The notes under the pieces were generated by a model. That model saw only the letters and a program-made list of their open reading frames with translations, did not search any database and had not been told where the DNA came from. A DNA stretch of 64,000 nucleotides from Methylobacterium sp. W2 (GTDB taxonomy: Bacteria > Pseudomonadota > Alphaproteobacteria > Rhizobiales > Beijerinckiaceae): the NCBI RefSeq assembly GCF_020662345.1, contig NZ_VMOA01000007.1:62001-126000 (forward strand). The letters run 5' to 3'. Of the stretch, positions 44,126 to 52,813 are shown piece by piece (the stretch's first letter is position 1; every line of letters begins with the position of its first letter). Both the position numbers and the translations under genes were made by a program.

Positions 44126-44995
44126 TCAGACCTTGTTCACGGCGGCCCGGCCGAGGAGGCCGTCGGGACGCAAAGCCAGCGCGAGGATGATTACCGAGAA
44201 CACGACGATCTGAGTGTAGCCAGAGCCGAGATAGCCTGTGACCAGGGCTTCCACGACGCCGTAGAGCAGCCCGGCCAGGACCACGCCGGTGGCGGAGCCA
44301 ATGCCACCGAGAATGGCGACGGCGAAGGCCTTGATGCCGAACAGGGTGCCCATCTCGGCCGAGACCGAGAACAGGGGGGCGATGAGGAGGCCCGCCGCCC
44401 CCGCGAGCAGGGCGGAGAGCGCGAAGGCGCAAGCCACCGTGCGTCGCACGTCGATGCCCATCAGTCGCGCGGCGTCGGCATTCTGCGCCACCGCCAGGAG
44501 AACGCGGCCGAGATCGGTCCGGCGGAACACCGTCCGGATGGCGAGGGCGACGGCGAGGCCGACCACCGGGATCACGATCTGCAGCGGGTAGATTCCGGTG
44601 CCGAACAGGTCGATCGGGTCACGCGCCAGGGGCGAGGGCAGGCTGCGCGGCTCCTTGCCGAAGGTGAACAGGATGACGTTGTCGAGCACGACGCCGCCCG
44701 CCACCGTGGCCAGCAACCAGGCATCGGAGCCCCGCTCGACGAAGGGGCGCACCAGGATGCGTTCGACCACGATGCCGAGGAGGGCGCAGCCGGCCAGGGC
44801 CGCCGCCACCGCCAGGGGCATCGGCCAGCCGAACGTGATGCCGAGCATGTAGCCGAGCACCGCCCCGAGGGTGACGGCGCTCCCTTGCGCGAAGTTCACG
44901 GTACCGGAGACGGCATAGGTCACGTGGAAGCCGAGGGCGATGAGCCCGTACATGCTCCCAAGACCGAGGCCGCTCACGAGGGAGCCGGTCAGCAT
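44126..44995 (-). CDS. LivH-type ABC importer permease
   Basis: A 289-residue permease with about eight helices. Family signs are SMYGLIALGFHVTYAVSGTV at the N terminus (G-L-x-x-V-x-x-V-N-F-A-Q-G pattern, with NFAQGSAVTLGA following), QNADAARLMGIDVRRTVACA and GGIGSATGVVLAGLLYGVVE. It pairs with the LivM domain of the fusion protein. It starts 34 bases upstream of a long inverted repeat separating it from livK. Confidence 0.92.
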   Translation of the reverse strand: MLTGSLVSGLGLGSMYGLIALGFHVTYAVSGTVNFAQGSAVTLGAVLGYMLGITFGWPMPLAVAAALAGCALLGIVVERILVRPFVERGSDAWLLATVAGGVVLDNVILFTFGKEPRSLPSPLARDPIDLFGTGIYPLQIVIPVVGLAVALAIRTVFRRTDLGRVLLAVAQNADAARLMGIDVRRTVACAFALSALLAGAAGLLIAPLFSVSAEMGTLFGIKAFAVAILGGIGSATGVVLAGLLYGVVEALVTGYLGSGYTQIVVFSVIILALALRPDGLLGRAAVNKV

Positions 44996-45029
44996 GGAAT
45001 TCTCACTTTCACCGTATCATGGCGTCCGT

Positions 45030-45163
45030 CCCACCCGGCCACCTCATCCTGAGGCGCCGCAGCGAAGCGGAGGCCTCGAAGGAGCCCTCCAGTTCGCAGA
45101 GTGAGTTTTGGAGACCTCCTTCGAGGCCGCTTCGCGGCGCCTCAGGATGAGGTGGCGGGTGGG
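45030..45163. repeat. Long intergenic inverted repeat (REP/BIME-like)
   Basis: The left arm (about 45030-45084, with CCACCTCATCCTGAGGCGCC and GCCTCGAAGGAG) is nearly complementary to the right arm (about 45116-45163, with CTCCTTCGAGGCCGC and GGCGCCTCAGGATGAGGTGG), around a 30-base centre. It sits between livK and livH, so it is transcribed as a large hairpin that could set the ratio of binding protein to permease. A diverged single arm occurs at 60256-60303, showing it is a dispersed element. Confidence 0.8.
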
Positions 45164-45184
45164 ATGAGCGGCGATGCCGTTCCC

Positions 45185-46372
45185 TCAGTTGGACACGGCG
45201 ACGATCTCGCCGTCCTTGAACCGCGTGAACACGTAATCCTGCGGCCCGAGCGCGTCGTGGCGGTCCGGGGCGAAGGGCTTGTCGTAGGTTTTGATCAGGC
45301 CGGGATAGGTGGCGATCTTGTAGAAGCCGTCGCGCACGTCCGAACCCTTTGTGGACTTGGCCTCACCGATCGCGAGAGCCAGCAGATGCGTCGCGTCGTA
45401 GGCGTTGGCGATGCCCACCGCCGGAGTCACGTCGGCCATGGACTTGATCGCCGGATACTTCGCCTTCAGGGCATCGAGCACCGCGACGGCCTTGGGCGAA
45501 GCGTTGCCGGCGAAGGTGAAGGTCTGGATGAAATGGACCTTGGCCGCGCTCGGGCCGGCGAGTTCGTCGAAACGACCGCCTGCCGGTCCCCAATGCGACA
45601 CGACGGGAATGGTCCAGCCCATCCGGTCGAGGGATTTGACCACCTGGGCCGAGGGACCGACATTACCGACCATGAACAGGGCGTCGGCGCCGGCCTCCTT
45701 CAGCCGGGTCAGCTGGGGCACCATGTCGACATCGGACGCCTCGAACTTCTCGATGCCGGCGGCGGGCAGGCCCGCGGCTTTCAGCGCCGCCGTGAGACCC
45801 TGCTGGTTCGACTCGCCCCAGGCGTTGTTGACGAGGATCATGCCCGGCTTCTTGGCCTGGTAGGTCTTGACGGCGTAGGCGACGAGGGCCTCGTCCACGA
45901 GGGCGTCCACCGCCGAGACCCGGAACGCGTAATTGTCGGCGGCACCATTGCGCGTGATGCCGGTGCCCGCCGCCCAGGGGCCGAGGAAGGGCACCTTCAT
46001 CTGGTTGGCGATGGGCACGATCGCCATGGAAACCGGCGTGTCGAGGCCACCGACCAGGGCGGCGACGCCAACACGTTGGATCAACTCCCGGGCGGCGAGC
46101 ACGCCCTTCGACGGGTTGGCCTCGTCGTCGCGGGCGACGAGTTCCAGGGGCCGTCCGAGGACGCCGCCGGCCGCGTTGATCTCGTCGATGGCGAGCCCGA
46201 TGCCGCGGGAGATCGCCTCGCCCGATTTCGCCGATTGACCGGACAGGGCGGTGACGAGGCCGATCTTGATCGACTCGGCCGCCTCAACCGGCGCGATCAG
46301 CGCAAGCCCGATCAGGGCGGTCGCCCCGAGCGCGAGGCGGCGGGTCATCGGCAATGGGCTGTGTTTGCGCAT
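45185..46372 (-). CDS. ABC importer substrate-binding protein (LivK/AmiC fold)
   Basis: A 395-residue type I periplasmic-binding protein. The signal peptide spans about residues 1-31 (MTRRLALGATALIGLALIAP, cleavage near VEA), followed by the opening strand SIKIGLVTALSGQSAKSGEA typical of the branched-chain amino-acid/amide-binding group. LVARDDEANPSKGVLAAREL and FLGPWAAGTG follow. GGAGG lies eight bases before the ATG at 46372; the frame is open upstream. It heads the livK-livH-livMGF-deacetylase unit and is divergent from an NTF2-like gene. Confidence 0.93.
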   Translation of the reverse strand: MRKHSPLPMTRRLALGATALIGLALIAPVEAAESIKIGLVTALSGQSAKSGEAISRGIGLAIDEINAAGGVLGRPLELVARDDEANPSKGVLAARELIQRVGVAALVGGLDTPVSMAIVPIANQMKVPFLGPWAAGTGITRNGAADNYAFRVSAVDALVDEALVAYAVKTYQAKKPGMILVNNAWGESNQQGLTAALKAAGLPAAGIEKFEASDVDMVPQLTRLKEAGADALFMVGNVGPSAQVVKSLDRMGWTIPVVSHWGPAGGRFDELAGPSAAKVHFIQTFTFAGNASPKAVAVLDALKAKYPAIKSMADVTPAVGIANAYDATHLLALAIGEAKSTKGSDVRDGFYKIATYPGLIKTYDKPFAPDRHDALGPQDYVFTRFKDGEIVAVSN

Positions 46373-46492
46373 GGATCGGACCTCCGGGACAATTGCATCC
46401 CTGACCGCAACCGCCATGCCATTTGTCAGGCCGCTGAAATAACTGGACTATTTAGTGGAGCGCGAATTCCCCTGCCTGCTTTCACGCCAAAC

Positions 46493-46513
46493 TGCATACA
46501 CTTATTGCATGCA
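46493..46513. promoter_or_regulatory. TGCATACA/TGCATGCA repeat, candidate GntR operator
   Basis: TGCATACA (46493-46500) and the palindrome TGCATGCA (46506-46513) lie 13 bases apart in the promoter region shared by livK and the NTF2-like gene. Symmetric T-G-x-A-T-x-C-A cores are common for FCD-type GntR regulators. CATGCATG also occurs at 49854-49861, between the GntR gene and the amidase. The link to that regulator is inference. Confidence 0.3.
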
Positions 46514-46560
46514 CTTTGGCGGAGCTTCGGGCAGGCTCACGACCGAATGGAGAGAACAGC

Positions 46561-46974
46561 ATGAGTGAAACACTCAAAACCGATACCGGCACCGACGCGG
46601 CCATCGTCACCGCCTATCTCGAAGCTTCCATGGTGCCGGATCCGGAGAGGGCGGCGGGCTATATGGCACCGGGGATCGAGATCGTCTTCACCGGTGCCCG
46701 AGTCTTCCGGCATCCGCGCGAGGTGACGGCGTTCAATGCCGGCCGCTATGCCTGGGTGAAGAAGCGCATGGAGCGTCTGGACGTGGTGCCGGGGGAGGGG
46801 TTCACCACGGTCTACAGCCTCGGCACCCTCTACGGCGAATGGCCGGATGGAACCCCGTTCGAGGGCAACCGCTATGTCGATCGCTTCACCGTCCGCGACG
46901 GGCTGATCGTGACGATGGAGGTCTGGAACGACAGCGCCGAACGCTTGCTCACGAAGCACGGCGTCTCGGCATAG
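46561..46974 (+). CDS. NTF2/SnoaL-like protein
   Basis: A 137-residue single-domain protein. The NTF2-like cone fold is suggested by the first helix (AAIVTAYLEASMVPDPERAA), the strand GIEIVFTGARVF, the helix YAWVKKRMERLDV, and three long C-terminal strands (EGFTTVYSLGTLYGEW, EGNRYVDRFTVRDGLIV, MEVWNDSAERLL). Such proteins are either isomerase/hydrolase-like or small partner subunits. GGAGA lies eight bases before the ATG at 46561. It is divergent from livK and probably co-regulated, so it may act on the imported compound. Confidence 0.8.
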   Translation: MSETLKTDTGTDAAIVTAYLEASMVPDPERAAGYMAPGIEIVFTGARVFRHPREVTAFNAGRYAWVKKRMERLDVVPGEGFTTVYSLGTLYGEWPDGTPFEGNRYVDRFTVRDGLIVTMEVWNDSAERLLTKHGVSA

Positions 46975-46984
46975 GCGAGCGCGC

Positions 46985-48616
46985 TCAGGCGTCGGCTCCG
47001 GCGAGCCGGCGCGTATCGACGAAGGTGCGGCCGTCCGCGAAGCGATAGCTGACGCTCTCCGAGAAGCGGCCATTGGCGCGGACGAGGATGGCGGCGGGGC
47101 GGGTGAGCTCTTCGGTCCGCGCGAGGGCCTCGGCGACGGTCATCGGCACGTCGCGCCCCCCGCCGAGCTGACGCCACCATTGCACCGCCTTCTCGCGGCC
47201 ATAGCCGGCCTGCTCCAGGGCGATCCGCACCCGGTGGCTCGATCCGTCCTCGGTCTGGAAGTCGACGTCGAGGCTGCCGGACGCCGCATGGCGACCGAGC
47301 CGCCATCGGGCGATACCCTGCCAGACCGGAACCGTGCGGGACAGGATCGGATGCTCGTCATCGGCCGCGGCCTCGTGGCCAGGCCCCTCCTCGTCGGTCT
47401 CGTCCGGCTCGACCCAGCACCCCTCGCAGGTGCTGGCATTGAGGGCGATGAGCGCGCCGCAGCCGGGGCAGGGCTTGGCCCGTACCTCGCCTTCCCGGCC
47501 CTTGATGGCGGCCGCACTGCGCGCGGTGACGATGTCCACCGGCCCATGCATCCGCACTAGCCCGGCATAGTCGAGGATCAGCGCATCGGACTTGCCCGGC
47601 GCGGTGCGCAGCGCACGGCCCACCTGCTGGACATAGAGCCCCGTACTCTGGGTCGGCCGCAACAGGGCGATGAGATCCACGCGCGGCACGTTGAATCCGG
47701 TGGAGAGGACGCCGACCGAGGTGAGGCAGCGCAGGCGCCCGGCGGTGAAGTCGCGCACGATCCGGTCGCGCTGGCGCTTGCCGGTCTCGCCCGTCACCAT
47801 CTCGCAGCTGAAGCCTTCCGCCCGCACCGCATCGCGCACCGCCTCCGCATGGGCGACGCCGGCGCAGAAGGCGAGCCAAGCCCGGCGGTCGCGGCCGAAA
47901 CCAGCCATTTCCTCCACCGCCGCGCGGGTGATCCAGTCCTGGTTCACCGCCGCTTCGAGGGCGCTGGGGATGTAGTCGCCGCCGCGCTTGGCGACGCCCG
48001 AGACGTCGAGCGCCGTGGCGGTGGCCTTGCAGATCAGGGGGGCGAGGTAGCCCTGGTGGATCAGGTCGCCGACATTGGCCTCGTAGACGATCCGCTCGAA
48101 CAGGCGGCCCTCGCCCTCGTCAAGGCGGCCACTGTCGAGCCGGTACGGGGTCGCCGTGAGGCCGACGACGCGCAGATCCGGCCGAGCGGCACGCAGGGCC
48201 GCGAGGAACCGGCCGTAGCGGGTCTCGGCATCGCGCGGGATCAGATGAGCCTCGTCCACCACCACGACGTCGAAGGCGCCGATGGCATCGAGGCGGTTCC
48301 AGACCGACTGGATGCCGCAGAACAGGATCTGTGTCGCGGTGTCGCGCCGGTTGAGACCGGCGGAGTAGATGCCGGCCGGCGCGTCCGGCCAGTAGGCCAC
48401 GAGTTCACGATGGTTCTGGGCGATGAGCTCGCGGGTATGGGTGACGATGGCGATCCGCGCCTCGGGACGCACGGCCAGCAGCTCGCGGACCAAGGCCGCG
48501 ATGACGAAGGCCTTGCCCGCCCCCGTGGGCAGGACGATCAGCCCGTCGCCGGTCTCGTCGCGCCACGAGGCATAGAGGGCGTCGAGGCTGGCGCGCTGAT
48601 AGGGTCTGAGGTCCAT
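46985..48616 (-). CDS. DEAD/DEAH-box superfamily 2 helicase
   Basis: A 543-residue helicase of the restriction-type-III/UvrB-like SF2 group. Motif Q-like start LRPYQRASLDALY, Walker A LIVLPTGAGKAFVIAALVRE (about 24-43), motif Ia VTHTRELIAQN, motif II VVVVDEAHLIP, motif III GLTATPYRLD, and motif VI QQVGRALRTAPGKSDALILD. A four-cysteine zinc-ribbon (CPGCGALIALNASTCEGC, about 399-416) follows. A C-terminal domain of about 130 residues resembles no known fold to me. I start at the ATG at 48616. It looks unrelated to the surrounding transport genes. Confidence 0.9.
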   Translation of the reverse strand: MDLRPYQRASLDALYASWRDETGDGLIVLPTGAGKAFVIAALVRELLAVRPEARIAIVTHTRELIAQNHRELVAYWPDAPAGIYSAGLNRRDTATQILFCGIQSVWNRLDAIGAFDVVVVDEAHLIPRDAETRYGRFLAALRAARPDLRVVGLTATPYRLDSGRLDEGEGRLFERIVYEANVGDLIHQGYLAPLICKATATALDVSGVAKRGGDYIPSALEAAVNQDWITRAAVEEMAGFGRDRRAWLAFCAGVAHAEAVRDAVRAEGFSCEMVTGETGKRQRDRIVRDFTAGRLRCLTSVGVLSTGFNVPRVDLIALLRPTQSTGLYVQQVGRALRTAPGKSDALILDYAGLVRMHGPVDIVTARSAAAIKGREGEVRAKPCPGCGALIALNASTCEGCWVEPDETDEEGPGHEAAADDEHPILSRTVPVWQGIARWRLGRHAASGSLDVDFQTEDGSSHRVRIALEQAGYGREKAVQWWRQLGGGRDVPMTVAEALARTEELTRPAAILVRANGRFSESVSYRFADGRTFVDTRRLAGADA

Positions 48617-48685
48617 CGCCGGCTCTGTAGGGCCGTTTGCGCGGAACCGGAACACCGCCCGGCGGGATACGGCCTCTCCGGACGG

Positions 48686-48910
48686 TCAGGCCTCTTCGCC
48701 GACCACCTCATCGCGCATCACCCGCGCGATACGCTCGACCATGCCCTGCGACAGCCGGACGAACTGCCCGGTGCCATGCCCGCGCCCATCGAGCAATTCG
48801 GCGAAAACGGGTTTCGCGGGCTCGCAGACCAGGGCCGCCACCGGCCTCGTATTGCGCCGCTTGGCCCGCAGCCGCTCGGCCAGCGCATCGGGAACGAACG
48901 GTTCGCGCAA
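48686..48910 (-). CDS. Small hypothetical protein upstream of the helicase
   Basis: A 74-residue soluble basic protein: REPFVPDALAERLRAKRRNT, then RPVAALVCEPAKPVFAELLD and FVRLSQGMVERIARVMRDEV. It lies 69 bases upstream of the helicase in the same direction. Amino-acid use is protein-like. No family recognised. Confidence 0.5.
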   Translation of the reverse strand: MREPFVPDALAERLRAKRRNTRPVAALVCEPAKPVFAELLDGRGHGTGQFVRLSQGMVERIARVMRDEVVGEEA

Positions 48911-49036
48911 GGCGGGCTTCTCCTCTCAGGGCCGGCGGTCCGAGGAGAGGGGCCTAGGCTTTCAGGGTTGCCGAGAGATTAAGGCCGGTGGATTGGCGCA
49001 TGTCGCAAACCGGCCTGGAGACGCCTTAGCGCCGTT

Positions 49037-49777
49037 TCACCCGGCCCGGCGCCGCAGAGGGCTCTTCTCGGTGACGTAGGGTGCCAGGACCCGGCTGAGG
49101 TCCCGCTCGCGCGGAGGCTCGGCGACGATGTGCGCGCGCACCGCCACGGCATCGAGATGGTGATCCATCAGGTGGGTCGCCCGGTCGACGTCGCCGGCCA
49201 TGAGCGCCGCCACGATCTCGCGGTGCTCGTTGACCGCGCAATCGGACGAATGCGGCCGGCTGTAGAGCGAGAGGGTCAACGCGCAGCGATAGCCGAGCTC
49301 GGCCACGTAGCGGACGAGGACGGGGCTGCCGGTCATCCGCGCCAGCAGCAGGTGGAACTCGGTGGCGAGGCGGATCGATGGGGCATCGGGTCCGCCGCGA
49401 ACCGCGTCCTCCTCGTCGATATGGGCCAGCAGGGTCGCTTCCTGCTCGGTGGTGAGGCGAGCGGCCAGGCGCTGGACCACGAGGCGTTCAAGGGAAATGC
49501 GGACCTCGAACGTGTCGCGCGCCTCTTCCCAGCTCGGGGTCGCCACGATGGCGATCCGGTTGCGGCGGAGTTCCACCAGCCCCTCGCCGGCGAGTTGCCC
49601 CAGCACCTGCCGCGCGATAGTGCGGCTCACGCCGAAGCGCTCGCCCAGCGCATCCTCCGGCAGGCGATCGCCGGGCGCCAACGCACGCTCGACAATGGCG
49701 CGGCGCAGGGACTGGCACATCATCCCCACGCGATCCTTGGCCGCCTGCGTCTCAACTCCCGCCATCGTGTCACACAT
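49037..49777 (-). CDS. GntR-family regulator with FCD domain
   Basis: A 246-residue regulator. The winged helix-turn-helix is RRAIVERALAPGDRLPEDAL, then FGVSRTIARQVLGQLAGEGL and VELRRNRIAIVA; the C-terminal FCD ligand-binding domain has the metal-site Asp/His pattern in LATEFHLLLARMTGSP and CAVNEHREIVAALMAGDVDR, then HLMDHHL. The start is uncertain: ATG at 49777 or 49765; the long open frame upstream is not credible. FCD regulators typically sense organic acids or amides. Divergent from the amidase gene, it is a good candidate to control both that gene and the liv-type importer. Confidence 0.88.
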   Translation of the reverse strand: MCDTMAGVETQAAKDRVGMMCQSLRRAIVERALAPGDRLPEDALGERFGVSRTIARQVLGQLAGEGLVELRRNRIAIVATPSWEEARDTFEVRISLERLVVQRLAARLTTEQEATLLAHIDEEDAVRGGPDAPSIRLATEFHLLLARMTGSPVLVRYVAELGYRCALTLSLYSRPHSSDCAVNEHREIVAALMAGDVDRATHLMDHHLDAVAVRAHIVAEPPRERDLSRVLAPYVTEKSPLRRRAG

Positions 49778-50169
49778 CCCTCTCTCGAAGCGCTCCGGCC
49801 ACGGGCGTGTCTCTGGCACACTTTGCGTCGTCGCTCTCCCCTCGCGGACGCGCCATGCATGAGAGAGACCAAAGCTGAGCGGTAAGGACAGACTCGTCCA
49901 GAAGTTGCAAGGCCGAAGGAGAGTTGAAACAGCGATCGACTGGACGTCCCCCGGCGTACCTGCCATCACCGCGACACTCCGAACACGCGGCCGGAGACAC
50001 TCTCGATGGCCCCTCCCAAGCAGGGTCGCATTGGCAAGCTAATACTTCATCTTTCTCAAGTCTTTGACGTGTCGCTGGTTTTGGAACGCAGGACCGGCGA
50101 CGGCTTTTGCTGAACCTGCTTAGATCGAGCCGCCCGCTTCCCGCCAACCGTACCCCTGCGAGCCACCCT
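49778..50169. other. Divergent intergenic region between gntR-type gene and amidase
   Basis: About 390 bases with no supported gene. It holds CATGCATG at 49854-49861, like the palindrome upstream of livK, and an AT-richer segment at about 50035-50080 likely to contain the amidase promoter. Confidence 0.45.
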
Positions 50170-51414
50170 ATGCCGATGCTCTCGCTCCTATCGCTGCGTG
50201 CCCGTATCGAGGCGGGCTCACTCACCCCCGCGCAGGCCGTGGCACTGACCCGGGACGCGATGGCCGAACACGAACCCTCCATCCGCGCCTTCGTGGCGAC
50301 CGATCCCAATCCGCACGTCCCCGATGCGGGACCGCTCGCCGGCATCGCGGTGGGCATCAAGGACATCATCGACACCGCCCACCTGCCGACGCAGATGGGG
50401 TCGTCGATCTATCCCGGTTGGCAGCCACGCGCCGATGCCCCCATCGTGGCGCGGTTGAAGCGCCTCGGCGCCGTGCCCCTGGCCAAGACCACCACGACCG
50501 CCTTCGCCTTCATCGACCCCACCGAAACCCGCAATCCCCGCGCGCCCGGCCGGACGCCCGGCGGTTCGTCCGCCGGTTCGGCGGCTGCGGTGGCCGCGGG
50601 CATGCTGCCCCTGGCGCTCGGAACACAGACCGGGGGCTCGGTGATCCGGCCGGCGGCCTATTGCGGCGTGGTCGGCGTGAAACCGTCGTTCAGGCTGCTG
50701 CCGACCGTCGGCGTGAAGTGCTTCTCCTGGACCCTCGACACGCTCGGCCTGTTCGCCGCGAGCGCGGCCGATGCCGCCCATGCCCTCGCCCTCATCGCCG
50801 GCCGGCCGGAGATCGAACAGCCGGCCTCCGTGCCGCGGATCGGGCTGCTCATCCCGGATTATTGCGACGCGGCCGAACCCGAGGCGCTGCAGGCCCTCGA
50901 CCGGGCGCGGGCGATGGCGGAGGCAGCGGGCGCCGGCATCCGCGCCTTCACGCTGCCCGACGAGTTCCGCCACGCTTTCGACGCGCACGCGACGATCCAG
51001 GAGTTCGAATCCGCGCAGGCCCTCGCCTGGGAATACGAAACCCACTCCGATTCGCTGCCGCCGCTCCTGCGCGCGCATCTCGACACGGCCCGGACTATCG
51101 AGGCCGCCACCTACGATGCTGCCCGGCGCGTGGCGCATCATGCGAGGCGCAGCTTGCGGGACATCCTGCGCAGTTCCGACATCGACGTCCTGCTGACGGT
51201 CTCGGCCCCGGGCCCGGCGCCGGAGGGGTACGCCTCCACCGGCGATTCCCGCTTCAACCGGCTCTGGACGATGATGGGCGTGCCCTGCGTCACCGTCCCC
51301 ATGCCGGGGGAGGGGCCCCCGCTCGGCGTGCAGGTCATCGCCCGCTTCGGCGACGATGCTCGGGCGCTTTCGGCGGCGCGGTTCCTGGAGAAGGCTTTCG
51401 CCGACAGACCGTGA
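50170..51414 (+). CDS. Amidase-signature enzyme
   Basis: A 414-residue member of the amidase-signature family. The Ser-cisSer-Lys triad is visible: Lys in GIAVGIKDIIDTAHLPTQMG, the Gly/Ser-rich signature GRTPGGSSAGSAAAVAAGML with the cis-Ser, and the nucleophile in LGTQTGGSVIRPAAYCGVVG. These enzymes split carboxamides such as ureides, aryl amides or biuret-type compounds. The frame is open upstream; I use the ATG at 50170, with another at 50176. It is divergent from the GntR-FCD gene, and with the importer and deacetylase it suggests an amide catabolic module. Confidence 0.92.
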   Translation: MPMLSLLSLRARIEAGSLTPAQAVALTRDAMAEHEPSIRAFVATDPNPHVPDAGPLAGIAVGIKDIIDTAHLPTQMGSSIYPGWQPRADAPIVARLKRLGAVPLAKTTTTAFAFIDPTETRNPRAPGRTPGGSSAGSAAAVAAGMLPLALGTQTGGSVIRPAAYCGVVGVKPSFRLLPTVGVKCFSWTLDTLGLFAASAADAAHALALIAGRPEIEQPASVPRIGLLIPDYCDAAEPEALQALDRARAMAEAAGAGIRAFTLPDEFRHAFDAHATIQEFESAQALAWEYETHSDSLPPLLRAHLDTARTIEAATYDAARRVAHHARRSLRDILRSSDIDVLLTVSAPGPAPEGYASTGDSRFNRLWTMMGVPCVTVPMPGEGPPLGVQVIARFGDDARALSAARFLEKAFADRP

Positions 51415-51600
51415 CCTCATCCCCAATGCCCGGCCGCCGGTCCAGGTCGCCGGATCACACAGGCGAAGCGTGAGACAGGGCGAAACCGTAACGCGCCGGG
51501 CGTCACGAAAACGCCGGTGTCGCGATGCAAGAGCGTATGAAGCGGCTCCGCGCCGACGATGTCTTCCAGATCGATCCGCCGAACGGTGAGCCACCTCTCC

Positions 51601-52794
51601 ATGCGCCTGCTTCGGCTCTTCGCGATCCTGCCGCTCCTCGTGTCGTCCCCTGTGATCCACGCGGCGGAGGCGCCGCCGGCGAGCGGTTCCACCGCGCCCG
51701 CACCCGCGGTGACCATCGTGCCTGCCGCCAACCGCGAGATCGTCGAGCAGGCGGTGGTCACCGGCACCCTGGTCCCGCGTGACGAGATCCTGGTGGCACC
51801 CGAGATCGAAGGCTACCGCATCACCGAATTGCTGGTGGAGGAGGGCGCCGAGGTCGAGAAGGGCCAAGTCCTGGCCCGGCTCTCCCTGGAAATGATTGCG
51901 ACGCAGGAAGCGGCCAACGTCGCCGCCATCGCCAAGTCCCAGGCGGCGATCGTCCAGGCCCGCAGTCAAATCGTCCAGTCCGAGGCGGCGCAGACCGAGG
52001 CCAACCTCTCGTTGGAGCGCGCCCGCTCCCTCATCAAGACCGGGAACGCCACGGCGGCGGTGCTGGAGCAGCGGGTCTCGGCCGCTCAGGGCGGCGAAGG
52101 CCGGCTCGCCGCGGCGAAGGGCGGCCTGCAACTCGCCGAGGCCGATCTCGCGGCGGCGCGGGCGCAGAGCAACGAGATCGCCCTCAAGCGCGCGCGGACC
52201 GACATCAAGGCTCCCGATGGCGGCATCGTCAGCCGCCGCACCGCGAGGATAGGCGCCGCGGCGACGTCCACGGGCGAACCTCTGTTCCGACTCATCGCGC
52301 GCGGCGAGATCGAACTCGAAGGCGAGGTGCCGGAAACCTGGATGCCTCGGATCATGCTCGGCAACACCGTCCGCCTCGAAGCGGACCAGGGGCGGATCGT
52401 GACGGGTAAGGTCCGGCGGATCGATCCAGAGATCGACAGGCTGACGCGCCTCGGAAAAATCCGCATCAGCCTCGACCGCGACCCGTCCCTGCGCATCGGC
52501 GCCTTCGCCCGCGGCAAGGTCGAGGTGGCGCGGCGCGACTCCGTGGCCGTTCCCCTCTCCGCCCTGCTCTACGGGATCGACGGCTCCGCCCTGGTCTACG
52601 TGGTGGAGGACGGCACGGTGGAGGCCCGCAAGGTCACCGCCGGCCTCGCGGCGGACGGGTTCATGGAAATCCGCGAGGGGTTGAGATCCGGCGAGGCCGT
52701 CGTCGCGCGGGCGAGCAGCTTCCTGCGCCATGGCGACAGGGTGCGGCCGGTCCAGCCGAAGACCGACGCGGCTGCCGCCGCGACGTCGCGCTGA
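51601..52794 (+). CDS. RND efflux periplasmic adaptor, second pump
   Basis: A 397-residue membrane-fusion protein. The signal peptide is MRLLRLFAILPLLVSSPVIH (cleavage near AEA), followed by lipoyl halves (PEIEGYRITELLVEEGAEVE and TDIKAPDGGIVSRRTARIGA) around a long alpha-hairpin rich in Ala/Gln (AAIAKSQAAIVQARSQIVQS). It has no lipobox, unlike the first pump's adaptor. The start ATG at 51601 gives the best signal peptide; the frame is open to 51559. The permease begins 19 bases after its stop. Confidence 0.92.
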   Translation: MRLLRLFAILPLLVSSPVIHAAEAPPASGSTAPAPAVTIVPAANREIVEQAVVTGTLVPRDEILVAPEIEGYRITELLVEEGAEVEKGQVLARLSLEMIATQEAANVAAIAKSQAAIVQARSQIVQSEAAQTEANLSLERARSLIKTGNATAAVLEQRVSAAQGGEGRLAAAKGGLQLAEADLAAARAQSNEIALKRARTDIKAPDGGIVSRRTARIGAAATSTGEPLFRLIARGEIELEGEVPETWMPRIMLGNTVRLEADQGRIVTGKVRRIDPEIDRLTRLGKIRISLDRDPSLRIGAFARGKVEVARRDSVAVPLSALLYGIDGSALVYVVEDGTVEARKVTAGLAADGFMEIREGLRSGEAVVARASSFLRHGDRVRPVQPKTDAAAAATSR

Positions 52795-52813
52795 GAATCG
52801 GACCCGACAGCCC

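Noticed and set aside
42148..44190. 680-codon plus-strand frame opposite the livMGF fusion
   Set aside because: Low-complexity Gly/Glu/Arg/His translation with no fold; the fusion on the other strand has three well-formed domains.
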